A stretch of DNA of 64,000 bases. It comes from Phoronis australis. Taxonomy: Eukaryota; Phoronida; Phoronidae. Every line of letters begins with the position of its first letter. Positions within the stretch are counted from its first letter, which is position 1. The stretch is from the NCBI GenBank assembly GCA_002633005.1, contig NMRA01000079.1, positions 62,216 through 126,215 on the forward strand, in the 5' to 3' direction. The notes beneath the pieces are model-generated. The model did no database searches, was not told the origin of the DNA, and saw only the letters and a list, made by a program, of their open reading frames with translations. Below, piece by piece: positions 55,201 through 64,000 of this stretch. Both the position numbers and the translations under genes were made by a program.

Positions 55201-58200
55201 AAAGCAAAAGATCCACTAAAAGGTAAACTAGGTTTACCCAAACATTCAATAACTGCAAAAGCTTCTGTTAAAAATTTACCGAGTTCAAAATTAAGCTATG
55301 ACGTTTTATCGTTCAGAAGGCAAAAACATAATATTATATGAAAATGTTAGTATTGACGATTGGAACATTTAAGAGCCGCGCTGCGGTGTGTTGTCACAAC
55401 AAGGTTATACCGTACCATTATGCATAACGTAGTTACCGAACCAAATGACGTACTACCGGCGGGGTAGAGTTCAGCTGCTGTCTCGCGGTCAAAAATCTAG
55501 CCAAAATCACGTACTCTCACTGAAAATACACGGCCATATCTAGCGTAATCTTGCAAAGTCTTGCTTTTTAGCGAGGTGCTATGGAGGTCCTAGCGGTAGG
55601 CCTACTGAACTCTACCCTGTACTCTGATACAAGAATGATTATACGAACGGTTAGTGGTATTTCCGTTGTGAACTCTGGCACAAGTTGGAGCAATTTGCAG
55701 GCAGAGCTGGAGCACGTTTCATAAAAGTTGACTTAAGACCAAAGTTAAGACCAAAACTCTAGCTAAGTTAAGATCGAAGAAGAAATTTCATCAAAGTCCG
55801 TTTCGTGAATGCAAAGTCGACTCTAACTCGGTCAAGTCAGTTTTAGAAACAGGTCAGTTTACTAACTACGTATTCACCCCNNNNNNNNNNNNNNNNNNNN
55901 NNNNNNNNNNNNNNNNNNNNNNNNNNNNNNNNNNNNNNNNNNNNNNNNNNNCCCCCCCCCCCCCCCGTTGCAAATTCACAAAACTAAGCGAAGCGGTGTC
56001 TGAAATTGGGATTCGAGGATAACCTTGGCATTGAAATTATAAATGAGATCTAAATTACATTTTGATGCAAAAGCAACATTTTTTTGATTGAGGAGGTCCT
56101 GGCATGGCTGGGTGATATCATTTCACGTTCACATTAAGTCGCATTATATTGTCTTCGCAGATTTGCCGGTTCTCGAATTGAAAGCAGGCGGTTTTCAATT
56201 TGACATTGTTTAAGGACATTGGATTGTGAAAAAAATCAACGAAATTTGTTCCTGATCATTTAGATCAATACTCCAATCTTAAGCCTATTCCGTAGTAGGC
56301 TAGCTTTCGGTCTTAGGTTAGAATGACGCCAATCTCAACTTTATTATTAAGAAATTTCATGAAACGGGGCTAAGTCATTTTGGTTTTAAGTTGACCCAAT
56401 TTTGATGTAACATGAGTCAGACCAGTTTCAGGACAGCAGACATACATTCACGCGAATCAAGAAATCTCAAAGTCTCAGATTCGACAAAGTTTAGAAATTT
56501 AACCAAGCTTTTACGATTATTGTTGTTACTTTCTGAACAATTATTGTTTGGCGAGAGTTAATGATGTGTAGGGTTAATTCGTCCCGCAAACGGGTTACCA
56601 GCGCGCGTTGACAAATAACAGTCTAAATTCCTTACATTGCGTAATTTTCAAGTCGAGCTTTGAGAAAAGAAATTATACCGACCCAGGGTCCTGTTGAAGC
56701 TGAACGTAATAGACATGTATACAGACACAGTTGATTGAGACCTTATGCCTTCATAAAAGTTGAAACAAAACTGGGCTCACCTAAAGCCCACTTAAATGCT
56801 GTCAATGGATTTTCGTCTTCACTATCAGTGAAATCACTGGCAGACCAAGATAATGTGACTTCAGTGTGCCCTACAGATGGCGTAAACGTCTGGCTCGTTG
56901 TCGGTGGAGTTTGATCTATGACGAATTTTCCAATAGCTTCAATAGATTCTAAGCCAACTTTGTTGATAGCCTTCACCATAACATACACTTGGGATGCTTG
57001 CCCGAATCCAGTGTGAAGCTTCTTAAAGTGTGTTTTCATTTGAGTGGACTGATACCCAACAATGTCCGGTACTGCTTTCTTGTTGGCAGCAGATGCGAAT
57101 CCTATTTCATAATCGCGAATTTGACTCTCAGTTTCATTAAACTTCCATGATAGTTCTAAAGTGTCTTTGTGGTGATAAATTGGTGTTTGTCCGTTAGTTT
57201 TGACACCCAGTGGAACATTGTAACTGACAAACACTGGAGGTGTAGTGTCAACGATAACACCATCACTGCAAGACGGCACTGATGGCGTAATGGCGTTGTT
57301 AATTGCGATTACACTGACGAAATAACGCTTTAGGCTAGTTGTCAGTGTGCCTGTCGTGTTTGCAGTTGTCTTTGTTCCGTTCGCATAGAGTTCGTCGGTT
57401 GTCCAGCATCGGTCAGCCACTGCGTACCTGAATAATAAAAACATATAACTAATGTTATTATAACAAAACCAAAGTCGTAGATACTGTTCTCTGTTTTTAA
57501 CTTAATTGTTTTTGTTTCATTTTGAATTTTAATCTTAGTGTATCTTTTATCTTCGCCATTGTTTGTGATGAGAAGCACCCTATTGTCCTGTTTCAGTTAA
57601 AATTGTAAAGTGTCCATTTCAAGAATGAGATTGGTGTACTATGGAAACACTGACTTGTAGTATCGTATTCCACTTTCGTAGTCTACAAATCCTAGCCACG
57701 ATCCCACCACAGAGTTATCACTTTTGTAATCGACGTCTGTCTGTCCGTGACTTCCGTCCCACACTGTACCGTTCGTGGGGGGCGAGTTGTCCGCGTGAAC
57801 CTTTAACTCAAACTTCTTGACTAGTCTCGCCTCGTTTTCGACCTCGATCTCAAAAAAGTAGTCCCGGTTGTGCATGCCGACGTGGGTATTTAGTGCGACT
57901 ATCGGATTCAAGTCGAGGGCGTAAGTGGACATCTCACAAGGCCCGATGGAAGGACAGTAGCACGGAGCTCCTCCTACGGGACATGGCTCCTGGAAACCAA
58001 ACACGAAAGGATATATTATTCCAGCATTTGTTGAACAAAGAAAAAGGTTTGCATGTCGCAAATAATCTTTGACTTGCGCTAGGATTGCACTAAACATTTT
58101 TGCTTGTTGTTCATATACCAACTCAGTTATGGCACATTTACCTTCCTATCTTTACACACGCTCAACTGAATGCTAGTTTCATCGTTCGTTTATGCACAGC

Positions 58201-61200
58201 TGCGGAGACTATTCTCACCAAGATAACTTTTTGAAAATTTTGTAGTTCTCGCCATGTTCTTGCCTTCAGTAACTTTACCTGTTGTACCTGTCCGTAATGT
58301 GTACGCCCACGTGCAAATGTGTTTCATTTCGTAAATTTTCCGTCTCACTGGAATTCCTTCTATCAATCTATTCGCTTCTTTTCTTCGAATTTCACAAGTA
58401 TGACTTTCAATGACAATCACGTATTCAATAAGATTATGATATCGGGATATTTCAACAAGACTGTCGGTGGCTGTTCAATTTTACAAAATCCATAAATGGT
58501 CACATAACTTCACAACAGAATTTTACAAATGCACTCACGCCGGCTCCTTTTTGTATAACGGCTATGGCCCCTTCCCCGTGTTCCTTTGATCCACCTGTAG
58601 ACACTCCCAAACGGTAGTACACTTTTCTTACACCGCTATGCGTATCCCATGTCTTAAATACGAGTTTCATCGTGTGGAGCTGGTAAGAATCGTGCACGTA
58701 CACTTGAGTGTGACCATCTTTAACAAGCCACATGTCTGTCAGCTCAGGAGGTGATGAGTCGAAGTGGATAATTCTACTCTCAGATGTTTTGTTACCCATG
58801 ATATCTGTTGCGCGAATCCACACCTGAAGACAAAGGATGCTAAACAATACCTTCAAACGTGAGCAACCTTTTGGTATGTTTCAGCCAAATTACGATGACC
58901 GAGTTCGAGTTTTAATTACATAATGATCTAGAATTGAGAATCTAAAACATATCAAATTAGACCGATCTACACCTATAAACGCTATGTGTCAGGAATTCTC
59001 CGTAAACCCAAAGGACGACTCGAACTTCACTCACATGGCGCTACTCTTAAGTCGTGCAAATGCGTGGATTCGGGTAGTCAATGGCTCATGGGCTGTTTTC
59101 GGCTCTAAACTTATTCATGTTTATAAAGAGGGTACATTCGTAATTAGCACCGTCTAAACTATGGCACAATGCAATGTGCCTTCCATAGAAACTAGAAACT
59201 CGCAAAAGCAGCATCACTTATGAAAGCGCGAGATAGCACGTGCATTAAGCGAAGCACGTGATCACACTACAGCTTCCTTCGCGAAATTCTTGCGTCTGCG
59301 GAACCCGGTATTAGTCACAGGCGCTTGGGTTTATCTGTTCCTCGATCGCAAATTACGTCACTCAATAATACATATAAGAAAACACAAAGGTTGGACACTC
59401 GAAATCTGTTTGCTCAGAATTTTCTACTCAAATGTGCATGGAACTCCACGAAACTAGCATCGGACAACTCTTAGAATACTTTCTTTCATTCGATCTCTTC
59501 AAATTGCCTTCGAGTGGTGATTTGGCGACAAAAATGCCAAAAGAATGCCAAAATCACAAATTCAAGGAAGTGATTCCGTGATGTCATGGCAGACGGCCTT
59601 CGCACATCCGGGTTTTTGACGGACGCTCCCGAGCTAAATCCGAAAGTCTAATTTCGCGCGGCTTTCATCGTCAATCCCTCGACTACTTGATCATGAGAAG
59701 CAGAGAGCACTTTATTGCCAAGTAAATGTAATTACTCACATATTTGTGTCAAATATAAATTATCCTGATACTGTACTGATATGCGAAGTTTTTTGTGTAC
59801 TGTGATTTCTTATGAAGGTTTTACTTTTGGCCAAAACCATTGAGTTAACTCGTCGGCCACGCGCATTGTAATACTTGCACGGCCGAGTGTGTGTTGTGCT
59901 TCAATCAAAAAGTGCGTGATGTCAAGATGAGAAACAAGATACGCCAGTTTATGTAATAAAATTCTAAGTTAAGGGCTAAAATGAGCCGTCAGTGGAATAA
60001 AGTTACAAATAATCTTTAAAATTTTTAAAATACTTTTAAATTAACATTCTCAATTAGTTGAGTTTTGGATTAGAATTATTGAATTTGAAATATAGGTTGC
60101 TTGCACAAACTCGAAGTTTCACCTACGACAGGCGTACAAGTTGAAGCACAACTGAAATCCGCCATGTTTACTATTTCAGGTCCTTGAATTCAGAGTTTTG
60201 AGATTGTTTTGGAAATTCCATCGCCAATTCACCTCTCACGAAGACAGTTAATGGGATCTAGGAAAGATAAGGCTTCGAAGGTTTATGCAACACCAGACTG
60301 AGGGAGGTGCACGCAGATTTTATTTGGATTTTGAAGTTGGGAGCCTCGGCTTGGCAAAGTGTCCAACCTTTATGTTTTCTTTTATATATTATTGAGTGAC
60401 GTCATTTGCGATCGAGGAACAGATAAACCCAAGCGCCTGTGGTATTAGTCAAACCTTGTGTGTATCGCCATCTTCTGGTGTGACTACGTTTGAACCAAGC
60501 GTTAGGGATTGTTTCTGCCACGTCGTCACGTTGGTCCACGAAGAGGGTTCCGGTGTTGCAGTAGAATTGGTCCTAATGGGGGTTAACTCTTCAATGTGAT
60601 ATTCGAATTTCACTATACCTGAAACGTATTACATCACACACGTTTATCAATAAAGATTTTGTTATTCTTGATGTCTTGTTGCCAATGTTATTGTTGTCAT
60701 AGTTCTTACAACTTTGTTGTTTTCAAAAAGCACTCAAAACTTTCTGGTTTTCAAATGCATCATACCGCGTAGATCGATATGTTACCATTGTCTTCACTTA
60801 TTATTCGTTGAAACTAATTGTTGGCTGACATCCTCAAATACAACATGATGAATTTGTGAAAATGATTTGTTCCGACGTTGATTTACCTTCGACATTGTCC
60901 GTTCCAGCTCGTGAAAGAACACCAGATATTTGGTCGTAGGAGTCAGTATAGTATGCCGTCTCTTTGTCAACTTGTCTTAGCGGCCGGTGCTGCCTGTGGT
61001 AGTCGTTATAAAAGTAGTCCGTCCATGAGAGCTGTGAACAAAACATAAAAACGACATTGAACGAAACATAAGCACTCTTGGGATTCGTGGAGAAAATAAA
61101 GCATGATAAAGACACAAACAAGTGTTATATACGAAAATTTCTCATAGATAATCGGCAACAACAATGCTAGTGACAGGGTGACCCGTTAGTGGTTGGAACT

Positions 61201-64000
61201 TTAAATGGATGCTACCTCAACACGAGATTGACGAAGAACTCTTTTAGCAAGAGCAACACTCTAAACAGTTAATTAGTACCATAACAATGGCCACTGGGTC
61301 GTTTAAGAAATAACGAACCCGTCTGAAAATGGACCACCCCCCTCGTCTCCCTAACAAAAATATTTGCCACAAATTAATAAAAATCCCTCCAGGAGGTCCG
61401 AAGACAGAGAGGCAAACGTAAAAAATTGCCACTATAAGGCACAGCGGGGTAGTCAGTTTCGACCGAACGAATTGGTTATATGTTGCCACGCTTGGTCGAA
61501 TACATTTTAACAAAGATTCGGCAAGGGGTTGAGGATATACATCTATGAATGTGTTGTGTATTGGCAATGCTACTTGTGGTTTTCCTTAGAATATAGTCAC
61601 GTGGTATTTATGCCCACAAGCCACGTGCTCATCCCCTTCTTGTATTAGTTCTCCAAGCGAATAGACGTATTATATTTTACTCTCATCTGTGTTGTTTTAC
61701 TGGTTCTACGAACACAACAGAATGCAAAAACAAAATTGGCACTAGTTGAACTCAACTGAACCATATTATCAGCCGTGCTACTGTCAGGAGCAAACCATCT
61801 GCCATTTTTAATGCTCTTGAGTAGTTTGGCGCATAAAGAAGCTGGCGTCAAAAGCAGCTCAAAGATAATAAAGTGGCCGCAGTATGGGACAGATTACGTC
61901 TACTCCGACACCAAGAGCAACGCGGAGCGTTGAAATGCGTCCACGACTACAGCGCAAACGGCGAGCTTTTAGGGGTGTTTATCAGTATGGTGCAGAAAAC
62001 ATCAAACAAATCCAAAAATGGGAAGGTGGGACGTCGTCTAACGAAAAGAAAGCTATTTGTTAAAGTTCACGGATTAAAGGCGAACGTGAAAAAACTTGGT
62101 ATTACGAGGCAAAGAAGTATTTCAAACCGTCCGCTAAATTTCACAAACCCGTAGGCGCAACAAAATGCCACTAGGAGGTGCCAAAGTAGTTGCGTCAATC
62201 TGAGTATCAGCGTGAGCCGCCGTCTTTTCATTAGAAACACATCTGCCAATTTTCTCAATGATTCTTCGAGTGGTTTGTCGAATAGAGAGGTGGATGATAA
62301 AAAACGTATTCGATTTTCAATCGCCAATAGATGGCACACAATACATAAATGCTGTCCAAAAATGAAAAGGCATTGTCATCTCCCTGGAAACCGATTTGCC
62401 AAATTTCATGAACATGTGTCAGTGATCTAAGAAGGAAAACGTGAAAGAATAAAATTGCCACTAGGGGGCACACCAATCTTAGATTGATCTGAAACTCGTT
62501 ATTATCTATTGCCAGCTTCATCGAAACACATCTGCCATATTTCAGGAAGTTTTTGCAAAGGGTTAAGCAGATACAGCCGAGGACGCAAAAAAACACAAAA
62601 TACCCACTAGGGTGCCCAGAGTAGTAGGGCCAGTTCGAAACTCAACATTAAGCTGCGGTCTCCAGTCTCCTTTTAAGGTGCAAACCTATCAATTTTAATA
62701 TTGATTCTTCAAACAGTTTAGCAGACAGAAAAGCGGACGAAAACTTTAAAAAAAATACCACTAGGTCTCACAGAATCGCCAAATCCATCCAGAAATGGAA
62801 TGGTGTGGTCGTCTCCTAAAATAGAAACCTATTTGGAAAATTCCATGTAAATCCCTCCAAGAACTGCAAAGTTACAGAAGCAACCGCAAAAAAATTGCCA
62901 CTTGTGGGCACAGCGGTAGTCGAATCAGTTCGAAAATTGTCATCGTCCCTCGTCAGCTTCATAGGAACACATCTGCCAGATCTCAATAAGGTCCTGGGAG
63001 GGGCTTAGAAGAAACAGCTGCACGGACGCTGCACGCCGGAGGGCCCAGACAGAGATGACGGCAATATGCACCCACATATAAATCGTCTTATAAATAAAAA
63101 CCTATTTGTCAATCGCCATTACAGTATGCCAAGGAACTACTCTGAAGATGTGTAAAATAGAAAATTGCTATTAGAGGTTTTCAGATCAGTCAAACGTCGT
63201 GTTTCTTCGTTGTCACAATCACAGAAAAACACTAGGAAGCGCCACAACAGTTGGACCCCTTCGAAAATCAAGGTCAGACGTGATAATTTGTGGTGACATG
63301 GTTCCATTTGCCTCTCCCAATTTCATTAAAAATTTGCGCCTGCTGGATTTGTAAAAAAATGGTTTGTCGACGCTATTACGGGGTTCAGCGGTAACCTGAT
63401 CCATCTGATTGACGTAGTAAGCCGTCTTAAGCCTCATAGCAATGCATCTGTCAACTTCCTCGAAGATCACGCTAAGGGGTTGTGGAGATACAGCAACGGA
63501 AGCTGACGTGTCGCCGCTTGCCAGGACACTCAGACGGAATTGACTGTAATACCTATGTGCGGACACATAAAATGGCCGATAACTACATAATTTGACTTAC
63601 TTGGATCGATCCTAAATTTGTCTGCCAAAGGTATCCTGTGCTCTGTGTTGCTGATGTGAAACGGAAGTGCTTAGTTCCATCTGTGAGTAACTGTGAACTG
63701 GAGTCGTACAAAACATACGATCTTGCCTGTCGGACATTCAACGCATTGTCAACGACCGTCAGATCAACGGCGTAAAACTGAGGCTGAGATGGAAGAGTGA
63801 TTTGTTTTGACGTTGTATTGCTTGGCACAGTAATTGGCCCAACGCGTTTGGCGGCAAACACCATTCCAACCGTTGATACCGAGCTTTCAGAAATTTCATA
63901 AACGTTGATGATGTACTCCTTAAGCCCCGAAGGGTTTGTTCCGATATCATGCCAACCTTGGAAGTCAAGATTGAGAGTTCCTGTTTTGCGAATTCTGTCC
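40670..64000 (-). CDS. Giant extracellular protein of repeated fibronectin-like modules, C-terminal 2,890 residues
   Basis: Sixteen exons joined by hand, all with GT/AG sites and all 15 junction phases compatible, give one continuous frame of about 2,890 residues ending at TGA (40670). The first exon is open at the window edge, so the N-terminus and any signal peptide are outside. The protein is a chain of roughly 17 or more beta-sandwich-like modules of 90-150 residues. Module borders are marked by (S)DG-V-x-V-D-x-TPP (e.g. SDGVIVDTTPP, DGVVADNSPPLSG, DGVTIDNEPPLGG), and each contains W-x-G-F-x-D-x-x-S-x-I-x-x-Y-x-x-x-[IV]-G. This resembles fibronectin III/Ig-like repeats of uncharacterised giant invertebrate surface proteins. 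Special regions are a Cys-rich insert (exon 14), a Cys-rich start to exon 5 and a Thr/Ser-rich mucin-like linker (exon 16). No transmembrane helix is seen before the stop, so the visible end looks secreted. Likely role is adhesion or matrix; function unknown. Confidence 0.88.
42319..42468 (+). mobile_element. CAGGGGCGG-type MITE in the last intron of the giant gene
   Basis: Begins CAGGGGCGGTTCCAGGAATT and ends CAAATCCGCCACTG; 150 bp, flanked by TTTTA on both sides (42314-42318, 42469-42473). Its interior matches 28026-28181. Confidence 0.82.
42601..43908 (-). CDS. Giant gene exon 15 of window
   Basis: Acceptor TTCGTTTTAG, donor CTTG|GTAAGT; 1,308 bp, phase 1 in and out. It carries SSDGVTIDNEPPLGGAVFNG, SEDAFEISWIGFSDKHSFIK, FTYDQTPPVGYRVL and TTIDWLPPTVANIS, so about three modules. 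The donor GTAAGT is preferred over reading on into the transposon-bearing intron. Confidence 0.9.
43909..45565. other. Intron between exons 14 and 15 of the giant gene
   Basis: AGGGCCATGGCA near 44063 and TGTCATGGCCCTG near 44431 are inverted and could bound a ~370-bp MITE, though I see no target duplication. Two opposing frames near 45240-45490 have no recognisable domain. Confidence 0.4.
45566..47124 (-). CDS. Giant gene exon 14 of window (largest; Cys-rich insert)
   Basis: Acceptor GTATTTTTAG, donor GAAG|GTAAAA; 1,559 bp, phase 2 in and 1 out. It starts SSISIRWFGFNDPHSYIRRY. Borders are FIIDNTAPTAKTA, LLTDSTPPHLGHF and DGVRVDFTPPKVAKGYG. Around 46090-46190 it encodes a Cys cluster (CVVFGCKKVCSCGEYGGTFY then NCRHDGNEQDC), not part of the beta-sandwich pattern and possibly a small disulphide-rich insert. 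Confidence 0.9.
47492..47675 (-). CDS. Giant gene exon 13 of window
   Basis: Acceptor TTATTCTAG, donor AAAC|GTGAGT; 184 bp, phase 1 in and 2 out. It encodes VPGEKYYVTVKACNEIDMC and SDGVVADNSPPLSGIV. Confidence 0.85.
48164..48317 (-). CDS. Giant gene exon 12 of window
   Basis: Acceptor CATCATAG, donor ACAG|GTGTGT; 154 bp, phase 0 in and 1 out. It encodes EISANWFGFEDGESDVRYYV and AVGTERGEQDAHTFESVGL, a textbook module core. No internal Met. Confidence 0.82.
49199..49279. repeat. GT then (TAAG)n microsatellite
   Basis: A short GT run passes into about 15 uninterrupted TAAG units, with one slip (GTAGTAAG) near 49262. It lies in the intron between exons 11 and 12. Confidence 0.95.
49832..49939 (-). 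CDS. Giant gene exon 11 of window
   Basis: Acceptor ACTTTCAG, donor CAA|GTGAGT; 108 bp, phase 0 in and out. It encodes ATNVVGLSAVGNSPIF, then CDKSGPAKGYVYDGPDRKQ, a variant border in which TPP is replaced by SGP. Confidence 0.8.
50112..50422 (-). CDS. Giant gene exon 10 of window
   Basis: Acceptor ATTTTACAG, donor CTT|GTACGT; 311 bp, phase 1 in and 0 out. It encodes AIDHVGLSATAVSQGIFVD, then TTPPQANIV and LEIHWEDFSDPHSALITYRV, ending YYAQIL. A GTATGT donor 4 bp further would break phase with exon 11, so I chose GTACGT. Confidence 0.85.
50521..50637 (-). CDS. Giant gene exon 9 of window
   Basis: Acceptor GTTTTAAG, donor AAAG|GTAATG; 117 bp, phase 1 in and out. It encodes GTTPGAVDVREFVDVGQSL and LESGKTYYVSVK, the end of a module. 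A symmetric phase-1 exon. Confidence 0.85.
50809..51592 (-). CDS. Giant gene exon 8 of window
   Basis: Acceptor ATTTTACAG, donor ATAG|GTAAGT; 784 bp, phase 0 in and 1 out. It starts VTHEMHLKHRPLKAIYFSVKG; a Cys pair lies in FGCAHGMKECIGD. The border is NGYIVDTSPPSRGFV and the core VVRWWGFVDIEESMADV. Confidence 0.9.
51791..52551 (+). pseudogene. 3' fragment of a LINE (C-terminal reverse-transcriptase region)
   Basis: The plus strand encodes GVTVDKTLSWSSHMSGTVSK then IRQRLGILRRRASA, later QAARLVLYVPVDTPSTN and FNRLGWLPIGKYF, then a SFF...FN end. This order matches the post-palm C-terminus of Jockey/CR1-like LINE polymerases (LGV-x-ID-x-x-LSW...; LGWLPI). Frames are broken by stops and shifts. 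An AATAAA and an A/T-rich tail near 52520-52555 mark the 3' end. It is antisense to the giant gene in its exon 7-8 intron. Confidence 0.75.
53302..53448. repeat. Perfect 3 x 49-bp tandem repeat
   Basis: The unit starts AATAGCCTATTTGAATAGCT and contains GCGCACGTGATTGGG. Copies at 53302, 53351 and 53400 are identical as far as I can read. Each holds a CACGTG palindrome. Confidence 0.95.
53665..53845. repeat. 3 x 57-bp tandem repeat
   Basis: ACCATG...ATGTGACAGTCTCATATGAA then AGTCCGACCAGTCGCTCATG repeats at 53671, 53728 and 53785 with few substitutions. The period is a multiple of three, so a minus frame reads a 19-residue repeat, but it lies in an intron and I do not call it coding. Confidence 0.92.
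54000..55141 (-). CDS. Giant gene exon 7 of window
   Basis: Acceptor ATTTCAAG, donor TTAAG|GTAAAT; 1,142 bp, phase 1 in and 0 out. The coding frame extends well upstream of the first internal Met (54707), through KEYFFSIEVSNTARLSAVF and TTTPPRSGVVYDIEDN. Later borders are SSDGVKVIDPSS and SSGVIIYNSEVQP. About three modules in one exon. Confidence 0.88.
55462..55617. mobile_element. 156-bp MITE with GGGTAGAGTTCAG ends
   Basis: GGGTAGAGTTCAG at the left mirrors CTGAACTCTACCC at the right. The interior (AAAATCTAGCCAAAAT, TTGCAAAGTCTTGCTTTTTA) matches 30323-30460. It lies in the exon 6-7 intron of the giant gene. Confidence 0.72.
55710..56400. repeat. Interspersed repeat S, copy 2, interrupted by a gap
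   Basis: CACGTTTCATAAAAGTTGACTTAAGACC, ACAAAACTAAGCGAAGCGGTGT, TTGAAAGCAGGCGG and TTTGACATTGTTTAAGGACATT parallel 33230-33780. The N gap 55881-55951 and an adjoining poly-C run interrupt it. Confidence 0.6.
55881..55951. other. Assembly gap (71 N) followed by poly-C
   Basis: N run directly followed by about 15 C. As at 7807 and 23733, unresolved poly-C probably broke the assembly. Confidence 1.
56781..57427 (-). CDS. Giant gene exon 6 of window
   Basis: Acceptor TTATTCAG, donor TTAG|GTGAGC; 647 bp, phase 2 in and 1 out. It carries two borders (SDGVIVDTTPPVFVS and FVIDQTPPTTSQ) and cores LELSWKFNETESQIRDYEIG and VTLSWSASDFTDSEDENP, so about two full modules. Confidence 0.9.
57655..57989 (-). 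CDS. Giant gene exon 5 of window (Cys-rich start)
   Basis: Acceptor TTTCCAG, donor CAA|GTCAGT; 335 bp, phase 0 in and 2 out. It opens with EPCPVGGAPCYCPSIGPCEM, five cysteines in a stretch unlike the other modules, then NTHVGMHNRDYFFEIEVEN, the border ADNSPPTNGTVWDG, and GSWLGFVDYESGIRYY. Confidence 0.88.
58539..58823 (-). CDS. Giant gene exon 4 of window
   Basis: Acceptor TGTCTTCAG, donor GGC|GTGAGT; 285 bp, phase 0 in and out. It encodes VWIRATDIMGNKTSESRI, the border FDSSPPELTDMW, and LVFKTWDTHSGVRKVYYRLG. Confidence 0.88.
59316..60441 (+). mobile_element. 1.1-kb long-TIR MITE, copy C (in the giant gene)
   Basis: Begins CACAGGCGCTTGGGTTTATC and ends CCCAAGCGCCTGTG. The TIRs are the most complete of the three copies, including TGTTCCTCGATCGCAAATKA. 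A perfect 8-bp duplication GTATTAGT flanks it (59308-59315, 60442-60449). It has the same length (1,126 bp) and orientation as copy A. It lies in the exon 3-4 intron, its right end 13 bp from exon 3. Confidence 0.93.
60455..60618 (-). CDS. Giant gene exon 3 of window (next to element C)
   Basis: Acceptor CGTTTCAG, donor AAG|GTTTGA; 164 bp, phase 1 in and 0 out. It encodes IVKFEYHIEELTPIR...SSWTNVTTWQKQSLTLG and ends DGDTHK. It is required by phase between exons 2 and 4 and has no starting Met, so it is easily missed. The donor is weak (GTTTGA). The 8-bp target duplication of element C begins 5 bp into the intron. Confidence 0.8.
60887..61031 (-). CDS. Giant gene exon 2 of window
   Basis: Acceptor TTGTTCACAG, donor GAAG|GTAAAT; 145 bp, phase 0 in and 1 out. 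It encodes LSWTDYFYNDYHRQHRPLR and ...AYYTDSYDQISGVLSRAG. With exon 1 it forms the strand TNLGSIQ-LSWTDYF. Confidence 0.85.
61240..63560. repeat. Degenerate ~150-bp tandem array in an intron
   Basis: A block GCCACTAGGGGGCAC or close variant recurs at 62167, 62323, 62457, 62603, 62757 and 62897, with weaker ones at 61278, 61429 and 63229. It is followed by AGTTCGAAACTCG-type and CATCTGCCA-ATTTC or TTTGCCAAATTTCATG segments. Two unit types seem to alternate, suggesting a ~300-bp higher-order period. It fills the intron between exons 1 and 2 of the giant gene. Confidence 0.75.
63601..64000 (-). CDS. Giant gene exon 1 of window (5' open)
   Basis: Open from the window edge (first full codon at 63999) to donor CAA|GTAAGT. 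It contains LDFQGWHDIGTNPSGLKEYI (the W-x-G/SG-x-x-Y core), then VFAAKRVGPITVPSNTTSKQ, and ends TNLGSIQ in phase 0. The frame continues across the edge, so the exon starts outside. Confidence 0.85.

Noticed and set aside
63219-63566. 115-codon minus frame as an extra exon of the giant gene
   Set aside because: It consists of the ~150-bp intronic repeat array, and exon 1 (63601) joins exon 2 (61031) directly in phase with a good protein match.
1-64000. CRISPR array, operon or bacterial mobile element
   Set aside because: No regularly spaced identical short repeats with unique spacers, and gene structure is clearly eukaryotic. The tandem arrays have repeats without spacers.

Overview
The window looks like animal nuclear DNA, most likely from a marine invertebrate bilaterian (amphioxus, hemichordate, echinoderm or lophotrochozoan; I cannot narrow it further). 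Reasons: split genes with clean GT/AG introns, animal extracellular domain families (MAM, somatomedin B, fibronectin-like modules), a Methuselah-like receptor, a CD225/dispanin gene, a THAP zinc finger, and many short inverted-repeat transposons and LINE remnants. It is a draft assembly: gaps lie at 38455-39425 and 55881-55951, and single N bases mark homopolymer or contig joins at 7807, 9811 and 23733.

Layout. 1-8600 (minus): a small secreted MAM-domain gene with a signal-peptide first exon (8446-8550) and three clear MAM exons; its 3' end is not visible. 8900-20800: repeat-rich, no convincing gene. 20816-23404 (minus): an intronless receptor with signal peptide, somatomedin B domain, a duplicated cysteine module and a family B seven-helix region. 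23405-32100: mostly featureless apart from small mobile elements and a broken zinc-finger ORF. 32104-34105 (minus): a two-exon CD225/dispanin-type membrane protein gene. 34700-38200: nested repeats. 38362 onward (plus): the start of a THAP gene behind an ETS/CRE/E2F-like promoter, cut off by an assembly gap. 40670-64000 (minus): the C-terminal part of one giant extracellular protein. I joined 16 exons whose reading phases agree at all 15 junctions, giving about 2,890 residues, and the 5' end runs off the window.

Mobile DNA is the other main content. The best-defined family has three ~1.1 kb non-coding copies (12871-13996, 34785-35896, 59316-60441) with ~85 bp terminal inverted repeats and 8-bp target duplications. 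One copy sits 5 bp beyond a splice donor of the giant gene. Another sits inside an older repeat whose empty counterpart is also in the window. A second small family, with CAGGGGCGGATCC/...CCGCCACTG ends, appears to make 5-bp duplications. Other elements are foldback repeats, tRNA-derived repeats, two LINE fragments and several tandem arrays, many of them in introns of the giant gene.

The protein-coding genes are not an operon or pathway. The shared theme is extracellular or membrane proteins. All functions are inferred from domain patterns read by eye; no database search was possible.
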